Assembly (NCBI GenBank): GCA_905116865.2
Contig: CAJHNH020004668.1
Coordinates: 698,858-762,857, forward strand
Direction: 5' to 3'
Origin: Candidula unifasciata
Taxonomy: Eukaryota; Mollusca; Gastropoda; Stylommatophora; Geomitridae
Length of the DNA: 64,000 bases
The notes beneath the pieces are model-generated. The model was not told the origin of the DNA, ran no database searches, and worked only from the letters and a program-made list of their open reading frames with translations. Of this stretch, positions 22,696 to 46,899 are shown in pieces. The stretch's first letter is position 1. Each line of letters begins with the position of its first letter. The position numbers were made by a program, and so were the translations under genes.

Positions 22696-23044
22696 GATTC
22701 TGATATTGATGATGATTATGACCTCTATGTTTAAAACAGGGCTGCCAATAGGATTTTTTGAAAAACCCAGCTAAGCTTTACAAAAACCCAAGCAATACAA
22801 AAGCAAAGAACTAAAAAAACTAAAATAAAATACCCAGATTGTTAAAATGCACAAATTTTACAGTTACGAAATGAAACATTTACCCACTTTTTATATAAAG
22901 ATAATTTTTTAAAACAACCCAGATTTCAGAATTTGAACCCAATGAGTCAAATAAAAACTCAGATCTGGGGGTAAAACCCATTCTTGGCAGCCATGGTTTT
23001 AAAATGCAGACCTACACCCCCGCCCCCTAATGTTAGAGAATAGT

Positions 23045-23118
23045 CACGTGAAACAACTAACCAATCAAATTCAGTGCGCGCTAACGTAGAGCAAGATGAT
23101 TGGTCAGAAATATTTAAA
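23045..23118 (+). promoter_or_regulatory. Probable beta-tubulin promoter elements
   Basis: Within 200 bases upstream of the beta-tubulin ATG are an E-box CACGTG (23045-23050), a CCAAT box (23061-23065), an inverted CCAAT (ATTGG, 23099-23103) and an A/T-rich TATTTAAA (23111-23118). Spacing suits a TATA-like promoter with CCAAT boxes. The transcription start is not visible from sequence. Confidence 0.4.
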
Positions 23119-23246
23119 CAGTTTATTTTTGTCACAAGCAGCTGTGCGCATGCGCGGCCAACGTTCGTCCCGCCAGAAGTCGTCTCCAGCAGCGCCAAAC
23201 TTGCAACACTTCAACATTCCAAACTTGAACCACAATTCTTTCCAAA

Positions 23247-36058
<12,812 letters not shown>

Positions 36059-36425
36059 AGTGGACATGAGATCCTTTCATGTCAGAACAATTGAATCGAC
36101 TTTTGCCTGTTTGGAGTCATAGGTCTTTGTCTCAAGTAGGGACTGCTTTTGATAGGTTTCACATAACAAGTTTCTTTTCGGTTTCAGTTGGGCACTCACT
36201 GCCTTTGGGCACAAATATTGCAGGCTTTATTGTATTTTTAGGCAACTTTTTTCTGTTTGCACTTTCACCTGATGCACTTTACTGATCCCAAGCTATTGTT
36301 TTTGTAAGTTTGACTAGTGGTTCTTTTTTTTTCCAAATTGTTTTCAACATTTGTTAGATCTGAATAATTTTTTGTTTACTTTTCATGTTTTGTAAACTTT
36401 GTAATGCAATAACATTGACACTTGG

Positions 36426-36431
36426 AATAAA
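36426..36431 (+). terminator. Polyadenylation signal of beta-tubulin
   Basis: AATAAA lies 368 bases after the stop codon and is followed within 20 bases by a T-rich stretch. The 3' UTR up to here is T-rich with no recognised repeat. Confidence 0.7.
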
Positions 36432-36539
36432 TTTTGTTACTAATTTTGCAAAGTCTACTTGAATGTCTTATGTGATACTTAAAACTCTACCAACCTTTCA
36501 CTTTCTCTTAAGTGAGAAGAAGAAAAAAAAAGAAGAAAA

Positions 36540-36825
36540 AAAAGTGGGGGGGGGGGGAGGAGGAAGTTAATGTAGATATGCATAGAACAGGGTAGCATAT
36601 GTTATTCTGTTTAATCATGACATTCTGGAGTTGTGTGTGTGCTTTAACTTGCAGACATTTGTCACCAGGTTATTTCTTTAAAATTAATCTGGGCTCCTGG
36701 GTATAGTTAGTTCAAAGACTGCCTCTTGTCATTTCTCTGCTCACAGTAGTATGTGTTTAAAACACTTGCGATTTCTCACTAGACATATAAATTATCACAG
36801 CGTGAGAAACAAAATGTCACTCTTA
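36540..36825. other. Intergenic after tubulin
   Basis: A short A-rich and G-run patch, then unremarkable sequence to the piggyBac element. Confidence 0.35.
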
Positions 36826-37299
36826 ACCCTTTCGCTGCTACGTTCCCGGAAATAGTTGTCTGCCCTGTGTTAAGCAATGTGAAAAAAAAGTCTCTGCTGT
36901 GCGCAATACTTTTCTATCCTCCAAACGCAAAAGATACGTCGGCGGTGAGGGCTATATTTTGTACACCTAAAAATTTTACCCTGGGGAGTTGTGTGGTTGG
37001 TCCGAGTGGTGACAAGTCAGAGGCACGATGGTGCCCCACAAACTTGAATAACGGACCTATCACCCTTCTGAAGGGGGGGGGGGGGGGGGTTTAATGGGAA
37101 GAACTGTTCCCAGTCCGTATCCCAAAATTTGATTGACGAACCTACCACGGCTGCCACTTTAATCATAGTTATTTGTAGTTACCATGTTATTACATACCAA
37201 ATTAAAAAAAAAATAATAATAATAATACTTGAGTCGTCCGTTGCTGAAAAGTAGCAGGAACTGAAAGGAAAATTTACAATTAATATTTAAAAAAAAACT

Positions 37300-37385
37300 T
37301 GGGGGGTTGAACACATGACCCTCCGATTCTAAGGCGAACTTGACACCAACTACACTATGCTACCGCTTGGTGCAGTGCGCTGTGT
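37300..37385 (-). repeat. tRNA-like SINE head inside the piggyBac element
   Basis: On the minus strand TAGTGTAGTTGG resembles a Pol III A box. About 40 bases later GTGTTCAACCC resembles a B box, followed by a T9 run. The cloverleaf is not convincing, so I call it a tRNA-like sequence rather than a tRNA gene. Confidence 0.45.
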
Positions 37386-37725
37386 GAATGATGTGCGCAG
37401 ACTGTCGATAACGTGTCTAAGCTTGTAGTCTCGCCGCCTGTATGAGCACTGTTGTCTGAGAAATTTTTGAGATTCTTAACAATAGTAAAAATATGTCACT
37501 CGACATTATTTTACGGGAGTCTTTAGCAAATAGTCTTTGCTCAAGTACTCTATTTTGAGTTTCTTTGTTCTAAGCATTAGCAGGCAGACAGCAAAAAAAA
37601 AAGTTCGTCCGAATCTGTGTCTGTCCATCGGGAAAGACGATAATTTTTAGTGACTGAACTGTTTGAATTTACAGTAGCAGAAATACAGATAGAGCTGGAG
37701 TCATCAAAATTATGCACTACTGGTT

Positions 37726-37989
37726 TCAAATCATCGGTTCATCAAGACAACTGATCAATTTATTGCCGTTTTGATGGCGCTTCATTGTCGCTGCTCTCTG
37801 ATTCCGACGATGAGGACGTCGGACAGGCAAACAGCTTTTTTTGGACACGCCGGTTTCAGCAGTCGATACTGATGGCCTAGTCAAATCTTCTTGTTCACTG
37901 TCAGTACACATTTCAAAGTCATCTTCTCTATCACTTCTTGACAGAAACTCCATCAATTCTTCATCAACTTTAACAAGTTTTCTTGCCAT
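37726..37989 (-). pseudogene. Truncated piggyBac transposase N-terminus
   Basis: An 87-residue open frame starts MARKLVKVDEELMEFLSRSD and runs into an acidic stretch (DREDDFEMCTDSEQEDL). It lies inside the TTAA-bounded piggyBac element. Acidic, serine-rich N-termini are usual for these transposases. The catalytic aspartate region and C-terminal zinc finger are absent, so it is a deletion remnant. The assignment rests mainly on position in the element; the peptide alone is weak evidence. Confidence 0.55.
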
Positions 37990-38511
37990 TTTGTACTAAG
38001 TGTAGAATAATCCAAAAGCACAAATATATATCAGGGCACAAAATACACAGATCACGGACCACGCTGTCACGGTAAACAAAGCAACGGGATAACGCAAAAT
38101 GCAGTAAACACACCTTAAACACGCCTAAAAGCATGTGCCAGTGCTTTTAGTCGTATGTAAATGGGTCATTTTAATCTAAATATAGCTAATGTATATTGCC
38201 TTTTAGCCAATAAAATACGAGGTAACAGAAATCTGTAGACAAGTATAAAAACGGCTTGGGACGTCCATAGCACTGGCGGTCAAGAAAAAAAATAACATCC
38301 AAAGTCGGGCGTAGCAGCGTTCGGGAAAAGACGTCCATAGCAGCGAAAGGGTTAAAGTGTAGTTTCCATTCTAATACTTTTTTTTTTACTTTGCTAAATA
38401 AACATAAATTTAATGTTAAGATGAAACAATGCTGGACTATATTGAACTGAGTGAACAGAACAGAGTGGAGGCAACTATGTGAGTTGGACAATAAAGGAAT
38501 TAAATTTCTCT

Positions 38512-38517
38512 TTTATT
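38512..38517 (-). terminator. Polyadenylation signal of TMEM141
   Basis: AATAAA on the minus strand, 267 bases after the TMEM141 stop and 160 bases before the piggyBac element. Confidence 0.55.
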
Positions 38518-38783
38518 TCTACAGTTGATTAGGGTAGGCCGTGCTTGTCAAAGCTGTCTGCCTGCCACTAAATCAAACTGGAGATGAAACATTCACATGG
38601 CCCATGAGTCGCCAGAACCTGTACCAGTCTTATTATGAAACCACACAGTCTTAATCTACGTCAACATCTTAATTTGCACTATGGCAATATGTCCCCACCA
38701 ATAATAAATAATTCCAATCTTGATCTCTTAAGTTCGTGAGTACATCCAGTTCCTACTGCTTATCAGCTTCCACAGCATACCCA

Positions 38784-38818
38784 TCACTCACCAGATTTCA
38801 TCCTTTGTGCCAGCCTCT
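38784..38818 (-). CDS. TMEM141: TMEM141 exon 4 (stop)
   Basis: Follows an excellent acceptor (CTCTCTCCCCCACAG) and reads ERLAQRMKSGE then TGA in the phase required by exon 3. Confidence 0.65.
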
Positions 38819-41800
38819 CTGTGGGGGAGAGAGAAAATTGACATTTGATTGTTGTGGCTGATATGTTAATGGTGTCAAATGAAGTCTTTCTACAGCTAAG
38901 TAGAAAATCAATACAGAGGAGTTGCTGGGGTAACAAGCAGAGATGGAAATTAAAATGATAGGATTGGCACCAGTCACACTGTTTTAAAGATTCCTAACCA
39001 GTTGGCTTAGGGGTAAGAAGTCTAACTTGTAACTCCATCGAATCCTGCTACTGACTGGGTGGATTTTTTTTATGGTATGGGGTGTCGCAGGCTGACCCAG
39101 CCTCAAATGGGTACCAGGATGGATGTCCTGGGGAAGTAAAGGCAGCCGGCGTAATGCTGACCACATTACCCACATAGTGCCGATTGGTCTGTACAAATAT
39201 GGGTGCTTTCTCTAAAGGCGTGAAAAAGGGATCTCAACTGGGTGGCAGGTTTAAGGATTGTTTCATCAGAAAATTGAAGGAATAATTCTGTCATCTTATT
39301 TCAAAGCATGTCAATTTGCAATTTATTTCTCAAATAGGCTGCAGAAGTTCTAGCAGCAGGTCTCTCCCCTGTTTTTATGATGCTCATTAGCATCTCATGC
39401 TCCAAAACACAAACACCATTTTGGTTCACTGGTTATACAGAAATAAACTTGATCATTTGCTAGCACGATCATGTGTAATACACCCCTAAAGAAAACGAAG
39501 AATAGTAACTAACACTTATCTACCATGCATGTCGTAACAGCTTACAGTAAGAGGGCTCGGTTATGGGACTGTCCACTCGAACCAACAGGAAAACTCGCTG
39601 CACAAATCCAACCATGACGAAAAAAAAGTCCCCCCAAAAAAATAAGGAATGAAAAAGTAGCTCAGCCACCCAAGATGAAAGAAGGCTCTTCTAGATGTAT
39701 GATGCAGTGCATAAAAACTGAACATCTGATCAATCTCTCTTCAACTAAAAAATCCAGAACTGGCACTTAAAAAGCTAGAACTGCATAACATAGTTAATCG
39801 AAAAATTTACCTCACTGTAGAGGACAAGCGCATAAGCCCTCGGATCCCATCTTCAGTATATACTAAAAGTTCTGTGTTGGTTTACAATTTTTTTTTTTGT
39901 TGTTGCTACCTGTATAGTGTTCATATGTTTGGTGACACCTCTTCTGACCTGAAGTTCTTGTAGTCTTTGGTGCTTTATTAATATCCTACCCAAAATGGGA
40001 AATCTGCAGGTCACGGGACAGTAATATTTTTGGGGGCGGTAGAGAGGCTGCATGCAGTCATGCGACCTAGGCTGTACTCTCTCGTGGGACATAGGTGGGT
40101 TGGGGTAGGGCCAGTTCTAGACGTTTTGGGGGATCACCACCAAAGGGCCGGGCCTTGTTTGCAAACTACGCAGTTTTATGCAGACTGAAAAGAATATACC
40201 CAACTCTGCTGGCACTCGTATCTATTCCTCCCCAGGTTCTATGTCCTCAATTGAATAAACTTGTTGAATAATTTCCTCAAGCTGACACCCAGGATTTTCC
40301 TCTTTTTAACCTGCGGATCTCACTGTGAAGTGGATGGTGTGTATTAGCAGAGATACACACAAGCTTGGTAGATGACTGCTCTCACATACATGGTTGGAAC
40401 ATCAATGAGGTAACGCATTGCTCTGCACACTGTTGTGTGCAATATATGGGAAGGGAAGTTCATTATTGAACGTAAAACTTGGTGCGGTGCAGCACACATT
40501 GAACGGAATGTAGAGAGAGAGTGAGTGACCCTGGACTCTACGACGCTGTATAGGAAGCCTGTTCTAATCTAGATGGTTCCAGGCTGGTCCTGCATAACTG
40601 TGTTACGCTGGCGGTAGGGTACGGGCTGTCTGTGAGTGTTGTTACAGTGGCCGCGCCAGCGTGACAGACGCTCATGTGGTGAGATTATTTAGATCTCAAT
40701 TACGTGTCAGGCCGCAGACGGAAGGTCTGGACAAGTTTCACAATGTACTGTGCATCGGCCTGTATGATTCTGCTATGACAGTGTACCCAAGGGATGGGTG
40801 TCATAGAGGTAGACACATAATCACGAGCAGTGAGTTTGCACGAGCAGGTAATGTTTGCTCGTAGTTGACCACGGGACAGGGTGGCAGTAGAAGTAGCCCA
40901 GAGCGTCCGTAGTGTGTGTTGCCTTGCCAGTAGAAATTACTGTGGCGGTGTAACGTTTTATTCTCGTGATGCCTTTCATTGTTTTGGTGTTGGAATTAGA
41001 AATACATTAATTCTGTTTTTGACGTTCACATGTATCCGGCGTCCTTTATTGCTGTTGGGCGGGAATGTTACTGTAACACTATTCAGCATACCATGGATAC
41101 TTGGCAAGTGTGCGGTGTATCAAGCGAACATTCGCACGCGTCACATACTGTAAATTTTTTTTTTTTTTTGCACTGCATAATATAGGGAGCACAATAAACA
41201 AACTTCAGAAAACAGAAGGGACAGTTTAGTAAGGCTTGGTTGAGGAACTAGTCTGCAATAGGGGACATAAGAAGAAATAAGTAATATGAGCATTCACAAT
41301 ATATTTCAGTGAAAGTTAATAATTAAATTTACTGAGAAAACCTTACCTTCAGCAGGTGTTATAACTGAATGCCTTTCTTCCATGGCCAGCCACATATTTT
41401 TACAATCGGCACTCTTTGTTGCAGTTACAGCGTAAGATGCGATTGCTCCAGCAATCAAAGGACCGCCAACTAGCCAGTTTTTACTAAGTTTCGGACTATA
41501 CTTCTGCAACCACTGGTTCATTATAATATATGTAGAAGCAGTCACTGCAGAACAGAAAGACACAGTAGGGTATTTAGTTAGAAGTACATGCAGCGTTGGC
41601 ACGGTAGCAGGTAAAAAATAACACACCCTTCTTCTGTGCTTGCCTTTGGAAGAGCAGCTAGCACGATGGTATCTGATTCAGAAACTAGGCTGTCTTCTAA
41701 GCGTTCAGTGGTGGGTAACTCCTGCGGAAAGTTCTGGTTGTTCATTCACTGCTGGATTTTGGTCTTGATTCAGAACTTGAGTTCTGTGTGCACATCCAAT

Positions 41801-41984
41801 CTACAGATTATGCTTAGATGTTTGCAGACTTGGTTTCTTGCTTCCCAGGTTGATGCGCTCTGACTTTCAAGAAAACACCCTAATTACTTGCCTTATATGA
41901 CACGCTTGCTTGTTTAGGAAAGTGGAGGGGGAGAGGGGCAGCAGTGGGCTGTTCTTTATTCCCCAAAATGGAGCTGGAAAAAAG

Positions 41985-42023
<39 letters not shown>

Positions 42024-45000
42024 AGCATCCATTTCAAGTTTTCAGCGCATCAAACAGGCTGCTAGATCTGTCTTTGTTTTGAGCAGCCAGCACTTGTTGG
42101 GTGAACTTTGCCCAAAAACATTTCCTTCTGAGGACAATTCCTGTTACTTATTTAAGGTTGGGCTGAAATGGCAACCCTAGGCTACAAAAAATTCTGAAAG
42201 TGTCTAAATATGGTTTCAGATCTAAGACCGTCCAGTTGGTAGGCAAGCAAAAAAAAAACAAATTTGAAAAAAAGCTAAGCACATTTTTGCTTTCATCAGC
42301 TGTCAGTACATCTACGATTAAAAATCTAATTAATAAAATATCATCAATGAATCAGTCCTCATCACACACAGTTCCAGAAGTCAAAACTCTCATTAAGAGA
42401 AAACCAGAAACAGATAACACTGGTTATAACTACGGAAAAGATTTTCTGAAACACTTGAACAGAACAGACCAAGTCACAGTTTTTCGCTTATGTACTGGAC
42501 ACTGCAGACTCAATAAACACTCATATAAATTAGGTATGAGTCAAACAGCTCTCTGCCAGTGCCTTCATGCTGAACAGACCCCAGAACATGTCCTGCAAGA
42601 CTGTCCTCTCCTGGCGGAGCTGCGGAGCGACATATGGCAACACCCAGTAGAACTGACAACTAAGCTTTGGGGAAACCTAAGAGACCTTGAAAAGACATCC
42701 CAATTTATGACCCACAGTGGATTATGCGCATGACCAGAGATCGCAGAAGAAGATCACACACAGAGGCACATAAGGCAGAGACAAACTTGCCATTCAATTC
42801 GAATTAGTAAGATAAACTGCATTTAATTATAGGCTGGGAGTTTGTGTGTTCTTGGCTGATATTCAAGGAAGCACCACCTGAAAAAGGTTGCAAATCACTG
42901 ACCCAGAGTCACTTAAGCACCAGTTTATGGTTATTATGGTTAAGAATCCTCTAGAAGACTGAGTTTTAGCTTTTCGGTCCAAAGCTTTGGGGTTCAGTTT
43001 GTATGAACCCTGAAAAAAGGTTTGTATCATCTGAGTAAAGGGTATTGTAGAGACTTTCCTCTTGATTCAGAATCAAAGTATCATCTCATTGGAACTGTGG
43101 TGCACAGACTTTTTTAAATCTCTGCTTGCTCAGAAATCAGTGTTATGTTCAAGACTGGAAAAAACCTATAGTTAAATTCACTGGGAAACCAAGACTGAAA
43201 TGGTTCGGCCATCTTATGAAATGAATTTTTTTTTATCACTACTTGTAATAGACATTTTGTGACTAGTATTTTTCCATCTTTTTTTTTTTTTTTTTTTAGA
43301 AATCTTTTTTAGATTCTTTGTGGTAAGTACCCCGAACCTTTTCTTCCAGAAAAAAATTATTTGTCATAAGAGACTGTTGAATGTTACAGTCAGGCTATAT
43401 TTCCAGTATTTCCAAAAAAACCTTTATGAAATGCTTCCAGTGATGGCAGGACCAATAGAAGTCTGCGCAGTCAGTAGAAAACTAGTTTCTTTGTAACTGG
43501 CCCTTAAATGGGTGGTTGGCATGTTCAGTTGTGGTTTACAGCTAGGCTGCGATATAGATGCCTTTCTAAAGTTTTTTGTGTTTAGGACACAGTGGGTCTA
43601 TTTATCTTCCCCCAAAATTGGGCTTGAAAAGGATTCAGGTCTGGTTTAGACCGCCAGGTGAATTACTGCACTCTTACCGCCTCCCCCTCCCCCCCCCCCC
43701 TCTCAAATTCTCTACATACATATCAGATACTTTATAAACTGACTTTGCATAACAGAATTAACAAATTGATTACAAAGTAAGCTGGGATAACAGCAACACC
43801 CGGTAAATTTATAAACGATCAAAAACATACACTGCCAAGACAAGATACTCACCACCTAATAATGTGAATGAGCCAAAAAAGAAAGCCCGCTGCTGACATA
43901 ATTTGTATGCATCGTAATGCTGGTTTATGAAAAAAAAACATTAACATGTATTATTTAGCAGCCATAAGAAAAGAATAAGAATGATTAAGAAATTATCATT
44001 ACAAGGGGTAAAAAGGGGTAAGAGAGGCAGAGAAAGACAGCAATAGATGTATTCATATATCATCATCATTGTCGTATTGTGTCATCATATGTTACAAAGG
44101 GCTTGCAGTCAATTCCATTTTATCCTGTGCAACCAGTTTGACATCATTATTGGAATCCAGTCCAGTACTGTAAACATGTCTTGTTACCCGTGTGGGTTCC
44201 AGGGCCCCATAAGGGGAAAACAAGAATAGGCCCACTGCCTCCCAACAAGCATGTTGTAGGAGTCGACTAACTGGGAACATCCTTCAAAGCCTGAGGGGCA
44301 AGGGACCACAAGTCTGCATACAAATAAGCCAGATCTGTAACACGTATGTGCACACCACACTCAGATTCTGGAGCAAGACTAAAGTCAGGAGCTGGACAAA
44401 CACCCAGAGCTTTCTGCCGGAGTTTACAGCCGGTGAATGTGAAGAACAACATCTCTTATCAAAATTCATTTTAGGGTTCCATGCTGGTGTCCACGCCTTC
44501 TTAATCCCTTTTTCCCATTGTAATGCCTGTCTGGTGATTCTCTGCTTGCTTTTTCTCAGGATGTGTTCAATATAGTACCATCTTCTCTGTCTTATAGTTG
44601 TTGATACTAGTGCTTGTCAGGACATTCTGAATTCATCCCATTTTATGTTCCTTATTTTCCTCATACATTTGTTTTCAAGAACTCCCCAAAAAAATGAAAA
44701 CTATTACTAACAATTTTAAATTCTAATGTCAAATCAGTACTGTTGTATGGAGAGGAAACATGGAGAACAACTAAGGCAATTAATAATAAATTATAAACAT
44801 TCATTAACTGGTGCCTGCACAGAATAGAGAGAATTAAATGGTATGATAGAAACACTAATGCAGAGCTTTGGGAGAGAACTAAACAAGTTCCTGTGGACCA
44901 AGAGGTGAAGGAAAGACGCTGGTGTTGGATAGGACACACGCTGAGAAAACCTAAAAACAATATAACTAGAATGTCTTTGTGCTGGAACCAATAGGGCCAT

Positions 45001-46219
45001 AGAAATATAGGAAGACACACAAAAATATGGAGAAGGGAGATAAAGAGCAAAGTTAAAAAAATGGGGAAGACATGAGGATAGCTGCAGCATACGATGGTGA
45101 AGGATAGAACGACCTGGCATGAGTTCATTGAGGGCCTATGCTCCAGTGGGGGTTAGAAAGGGAGAAGAAAAATTGGCTATCCTCCGAATAACTGTCCTAA
45201 ATTATCGAGGCGGAAAATATACCCTAACATGGCCTCAGTCACGTGTCAATTGCGCTCACGCGGCGTGGATTGGGGCTAAACTAGATGGCTAGGACTCACA
45301 AGCAAATAAAATCAAGAAAGCTGCAGGAGATGCGGTAGCTGCTGCTCGTGAGTCCCAGCTATCTAGTTTAGTCCCAATCCACGCCACGTGAGCGGCGTGG
45401 GGAATACTCTTGGCGGTTCGCTATTTAAGACGACGGAAGTGCGCAATTGACATGTGACTGAGGCCCTGTTAGGGTATATTTTCCGCCTCGATAATTTAGG
45501 ACCGTTATTTGGAGGATAGCCGAAAAATTGTCTATGCTCCTGAAGATGAGTTCTGTATACTATTCTGAGAATGGTGAGTGGCTGGTAGCTACAATAATGT
45601 TGTTGTGCTTTATGCAGCAATGCATGTGCATCTGCTGGTTTGTTTGATGACTACTTCCATCAATATAGATAACAATTTTAGTGATGTACTTCAGCAGTAG
45701 CACCTCTAGTGGCTGCATTATGCATCTGATGCATGTGTGAGCTGCAGGATGCCATGACTGCTGTCTGTCTGACTTGTCCCAGCGAAGTGGCGACTGACAT
45801 TTTGTGTGATTTTTACTGGTTAAGAAATGCAGTAACCTATCGAGAGTCACACAGGAAGCACGAACTCAGTAGCTCTAACGACGATTCCCAGGGATCTGCC
45901 TAAAAAGTGCACCTGTGAAAAAGGTCCTTAAACTGAATAAACACTTGACCTTCAGATTGCAAAGCAGCTCAACTCTCAACAATTCAGTTGAGACTCTTTC
46001 AGTGACCCTTATGGAAACATTTATTAATCAAGTTTTTGTTTTTTTCGGCTTTTGATGACACATGTGTTTTACAATTTTAATCCGCACTGACTATAAGCAG
46101 ACAACATTCTGCTTTCGACTTTGCTTTAAAAAAATGCATTTATTTATTATTTTAAAATTATCCTTCACCGGGTATCTCTGAGAGAGTTCTTCCTCGGCTT
46201 GTGTGCGACGTCTACTCAT
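38784..46219 (-). CDS. TMEM141: Transmembrane protein 141 homologue (4 exons, complete)
   Basis: Exons 46169-46219, 43853-43919, 41347-41544 and 38784-38818 join in phase to 351 nt, giving 116 residues. The human protein has about 108. Shared landmarks are RYP near residue 15, a Cys-Gln followed by an aromatic-rich first membrane span (about 30-49), a second span (about 63-80), and the pattern S-Y-x-V-T-x3-S-x2-C-x-N-x-W at 76-91, which matches the vertebrate protein. TMEM141 is a small two-span membrane protein without a settled biochemical role. All splice sites are GT-AG, and the last exon supplies only 10 residues and the stop. The gene converges with beta-tubulin. I am confident of the two middle exons, fairly confident of the first, and a little less of the last. 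Confidence 0.78.
38985..39235 (+). repeat. SINE family D with tRNA-like head
   Basis: The head GTTGGCTTAGGGGTAAGAAG (A-box-like) and CATCGAATCCTGC (B-box-like) precede the family D body: GGGTACCAGGATGG, GTCCTGGGGAAGTAAAGGC and GTGCCGATTGGTCTG. Lies in TMEM141 intron 3. Confidence 0.65.
39940..40135 (+). repeat. Dispersed repeat family C
   Basis: TAATATCCTACCCAAAATGG, CAGGTCACGGGACAG, GGCTGCATGCAGTC and GACCTAGGCTG match 3225-3415 in inverse orientation. Confidence 0.65.
40500..41120 (+). repeat. Diverged long repeat paired with 15540-16450
   Basis: Same landmarks as the copy at 15540-16450, shorter and with other indels. No coding frame. Confidence 0.4.
41347..41544 (-). CDS. TMEM141: TMEM141 exon 3
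   Basis: Codes residues 40-106, containing the end of span 1, the NWLVGGPLIAGAIASYAVT second span and the diagnostic SADCKNMW. The acceptor is TTCTGCAG and the donor GAAG/GTAAGG. Confidence 0.85.
41700..41985 (-). mobile_element. SINE family A with large G-run
   Basis: GTTCTGGTTGTTCATTCACT, TGCAGACTTGG and GGGCTGTTCTTTATTCCCC mark family A. The outer end passes into 37 consecutive G (41986-42022). Confidence 0.65.
41986..42022. repeat. G37 homopolymer
   Basis: The longest single-base run in the window, at the head end of a SINE. Confidence 0.85.
42200..42760 (+). mobile_element. LINE C-terminal fragment (RNase H-type family)
   Basis: A 177-codon open frame (42200-42733) reads LNRTDQVTVFRLCTGHCRLN, CQCLHAEQTPEHVLQDCPLL and LWGNLRDLEKTSQF. 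The cysteine/histidine pattern C-x-C-x8-H-x4-C is the usual zinc-knuckle-like end of these LINE proteins. Unbroken over the fragment, so relatively young. Lies in TMEM141 intron 2. Confidence 0.85.
43500..43645 (-). repeat. SINE family B copy
   Basis: CCCTTAAATGGGTGGTTGGC, GTGGTTTACAGCTAGGCTGC and CACAGTGGGTCTATT follow the minus-strand family B order. Confidence 0.6.
43853..43919 (-). CDS. TMEM141: TMEM141 exon 2
   Basis: Codes residues 18-40, HYDAYKLCQQRAFFFGSFTL and so on, with the start of membrane span 1. The acceptor follows a T-run (AACCAG) and the donor is GGTG/GTGAGT. Confidence 0.8.
44188..44448 (+). mobile_element. SINE family A copy
   Basis: Head CCGTGTGGGTTCCAGGGCCC, then GTAGGAGTCGACTAACTGGG, through to GGTGAATGTGAAGAAC. 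Lies in TMEM141 intron 1. Confidence 0.8.
44680..45140 (+). mobile_element. LINE ORF2 C-terminal fragment
   Basis: Reads NVKSVLLYGEETWRTT, ERRWCWIGHTLRKPKNNITR and IWRREIKSKVKKMGK, with stops between. This is the common LVLYGAETW and RWxWIGHTLRK LINE end. A 155-codon frame on the opposite strand is its shadow. Confidence 0.8.
45175..45521. mobile_element. Inverted-repeat MITE family M, copy 3
   Basis: 347 bp, ends GGCTATCC / GGATAGCC, with the perfect 8-bp duplication GAAAAATT at 45167-45174 and 45522-45529. Closely similar to copy 2, including AAATTATCGAGGCGG. Lies in TMEM141 intron 1. Confidence 0.9.
46169..46219 (-). CDS. TMEM141: TMEM141 exon 1
   Basis: Seventeen codons, MSRRRTQAEEELSQRYP, ending CCG/GTGAAG in phase 0. 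This is the right length and phase to precede exon 2, and RYP aligns with the KHP of the human protein. Confidence 0.7.
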
Positions 46220-46649
46220 GTTAACACCTAACAAACGTTTATGTCAGCGATACAGTGATCATTAACTGTTCTTTAATCAGAGAACATTTGACTTCGCTGG
46301 CTCTTTCTAGGACATCTTTGCAAGTCTCAGAAACCTTGTTTGTTTTGCTTACATAACGTTCCGGTCTATGTTTTTCAAGCAAACCGGGTTTTCTAGAGTT
46401 GGAGCCGCTGAATTTGTGGAAACGAAACAATTGTTGTTTTAAACTGCAGTTTCCCACTCCCCTCACACACACTTTTTAAATACTTTTTTTTTCTTCTCAT
46501 ATTCTTCTTCTTCTTCTTCTTTATAAGCATCGTTATGCTACCAATATTACACCCATCTTCCGATGATTATTATTCTTTTATCAGTATCTGCTTAAGCCGC
46601 TAGGCGTCGAAGTTCATCAGGACGATCGGCAGCTGAACCAGGGTGCTTG

Positions 46650-46895
46650 ATATGCCATGATATTATGCACCTAACAAGAATGCCCTGGTACTATCTGCCA
46701 CAGCGAACCACACTAAAACGTTACAACGGCTATAGAGCAAGTGGAAGACCTCGGAAATAATGGAGGGATGGCATTAAGAACAGCCTTACAAAAGTGAACA
46801 TCAGTCAATAGTGCTCTTGACATAGCTCATCGACAGATTTTACATCTCCCCCCGACACTTCGATGAGGTACAGGGTGGAAGAGAAGAAGAAGAAG
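46650..46895 (+). mobile_element. LINE 3' end fragment with (GAA)n tail
   Basis: Reads GYRASGRPRK, a stop, then WRDGIKNSL and ends in GAAGAGAAGAAGAAG. It abuts the 3' end of an opposite-strand LINE fragment. Confidence 0.6.
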
Positions 46896-46899
46896 AAGG

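Larger units (their letters stand above)
36827..38351. mobile_element. Non-autonomous piggyBac element with TTAA target sites
   Basis: The element starts CCCTTTCGCTGCTA and ends with its exact inverse, and each end is flanked by TTAA (36823-36826 and 38352-38355). TTAA duplication plus CCC(T)TT ends are diagnostic of piggyBac. At 1525 bp it is well short of autonomous members (usually 2.3 kb or more). Extra subterminal GCTGCTACG repeats lie near the right end. It carries only a short open frame on the minus strand. It sits between the polyadenylation signals of the convergent tubulin and TMEM141 genes. Confidence 0.85.

Noticed and set aside
42200..42733. A host zinc-finger protein
   Set aside because: The cysteine/histidine pattern and LWGNLRDLEKTSQF belong to a LINE family, with another copy at 785-945.
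44661..45128. A 155-residue membrane protein on the minus strand
   Set aside because: It is the antisense shadow of a LINE C-terminus on the plus strand.
46239..46472. A 77-residue gene upstream of TMEM141
   Set aside because: No motif or splice support; it may be an upstream frame or chance in the 5' region.
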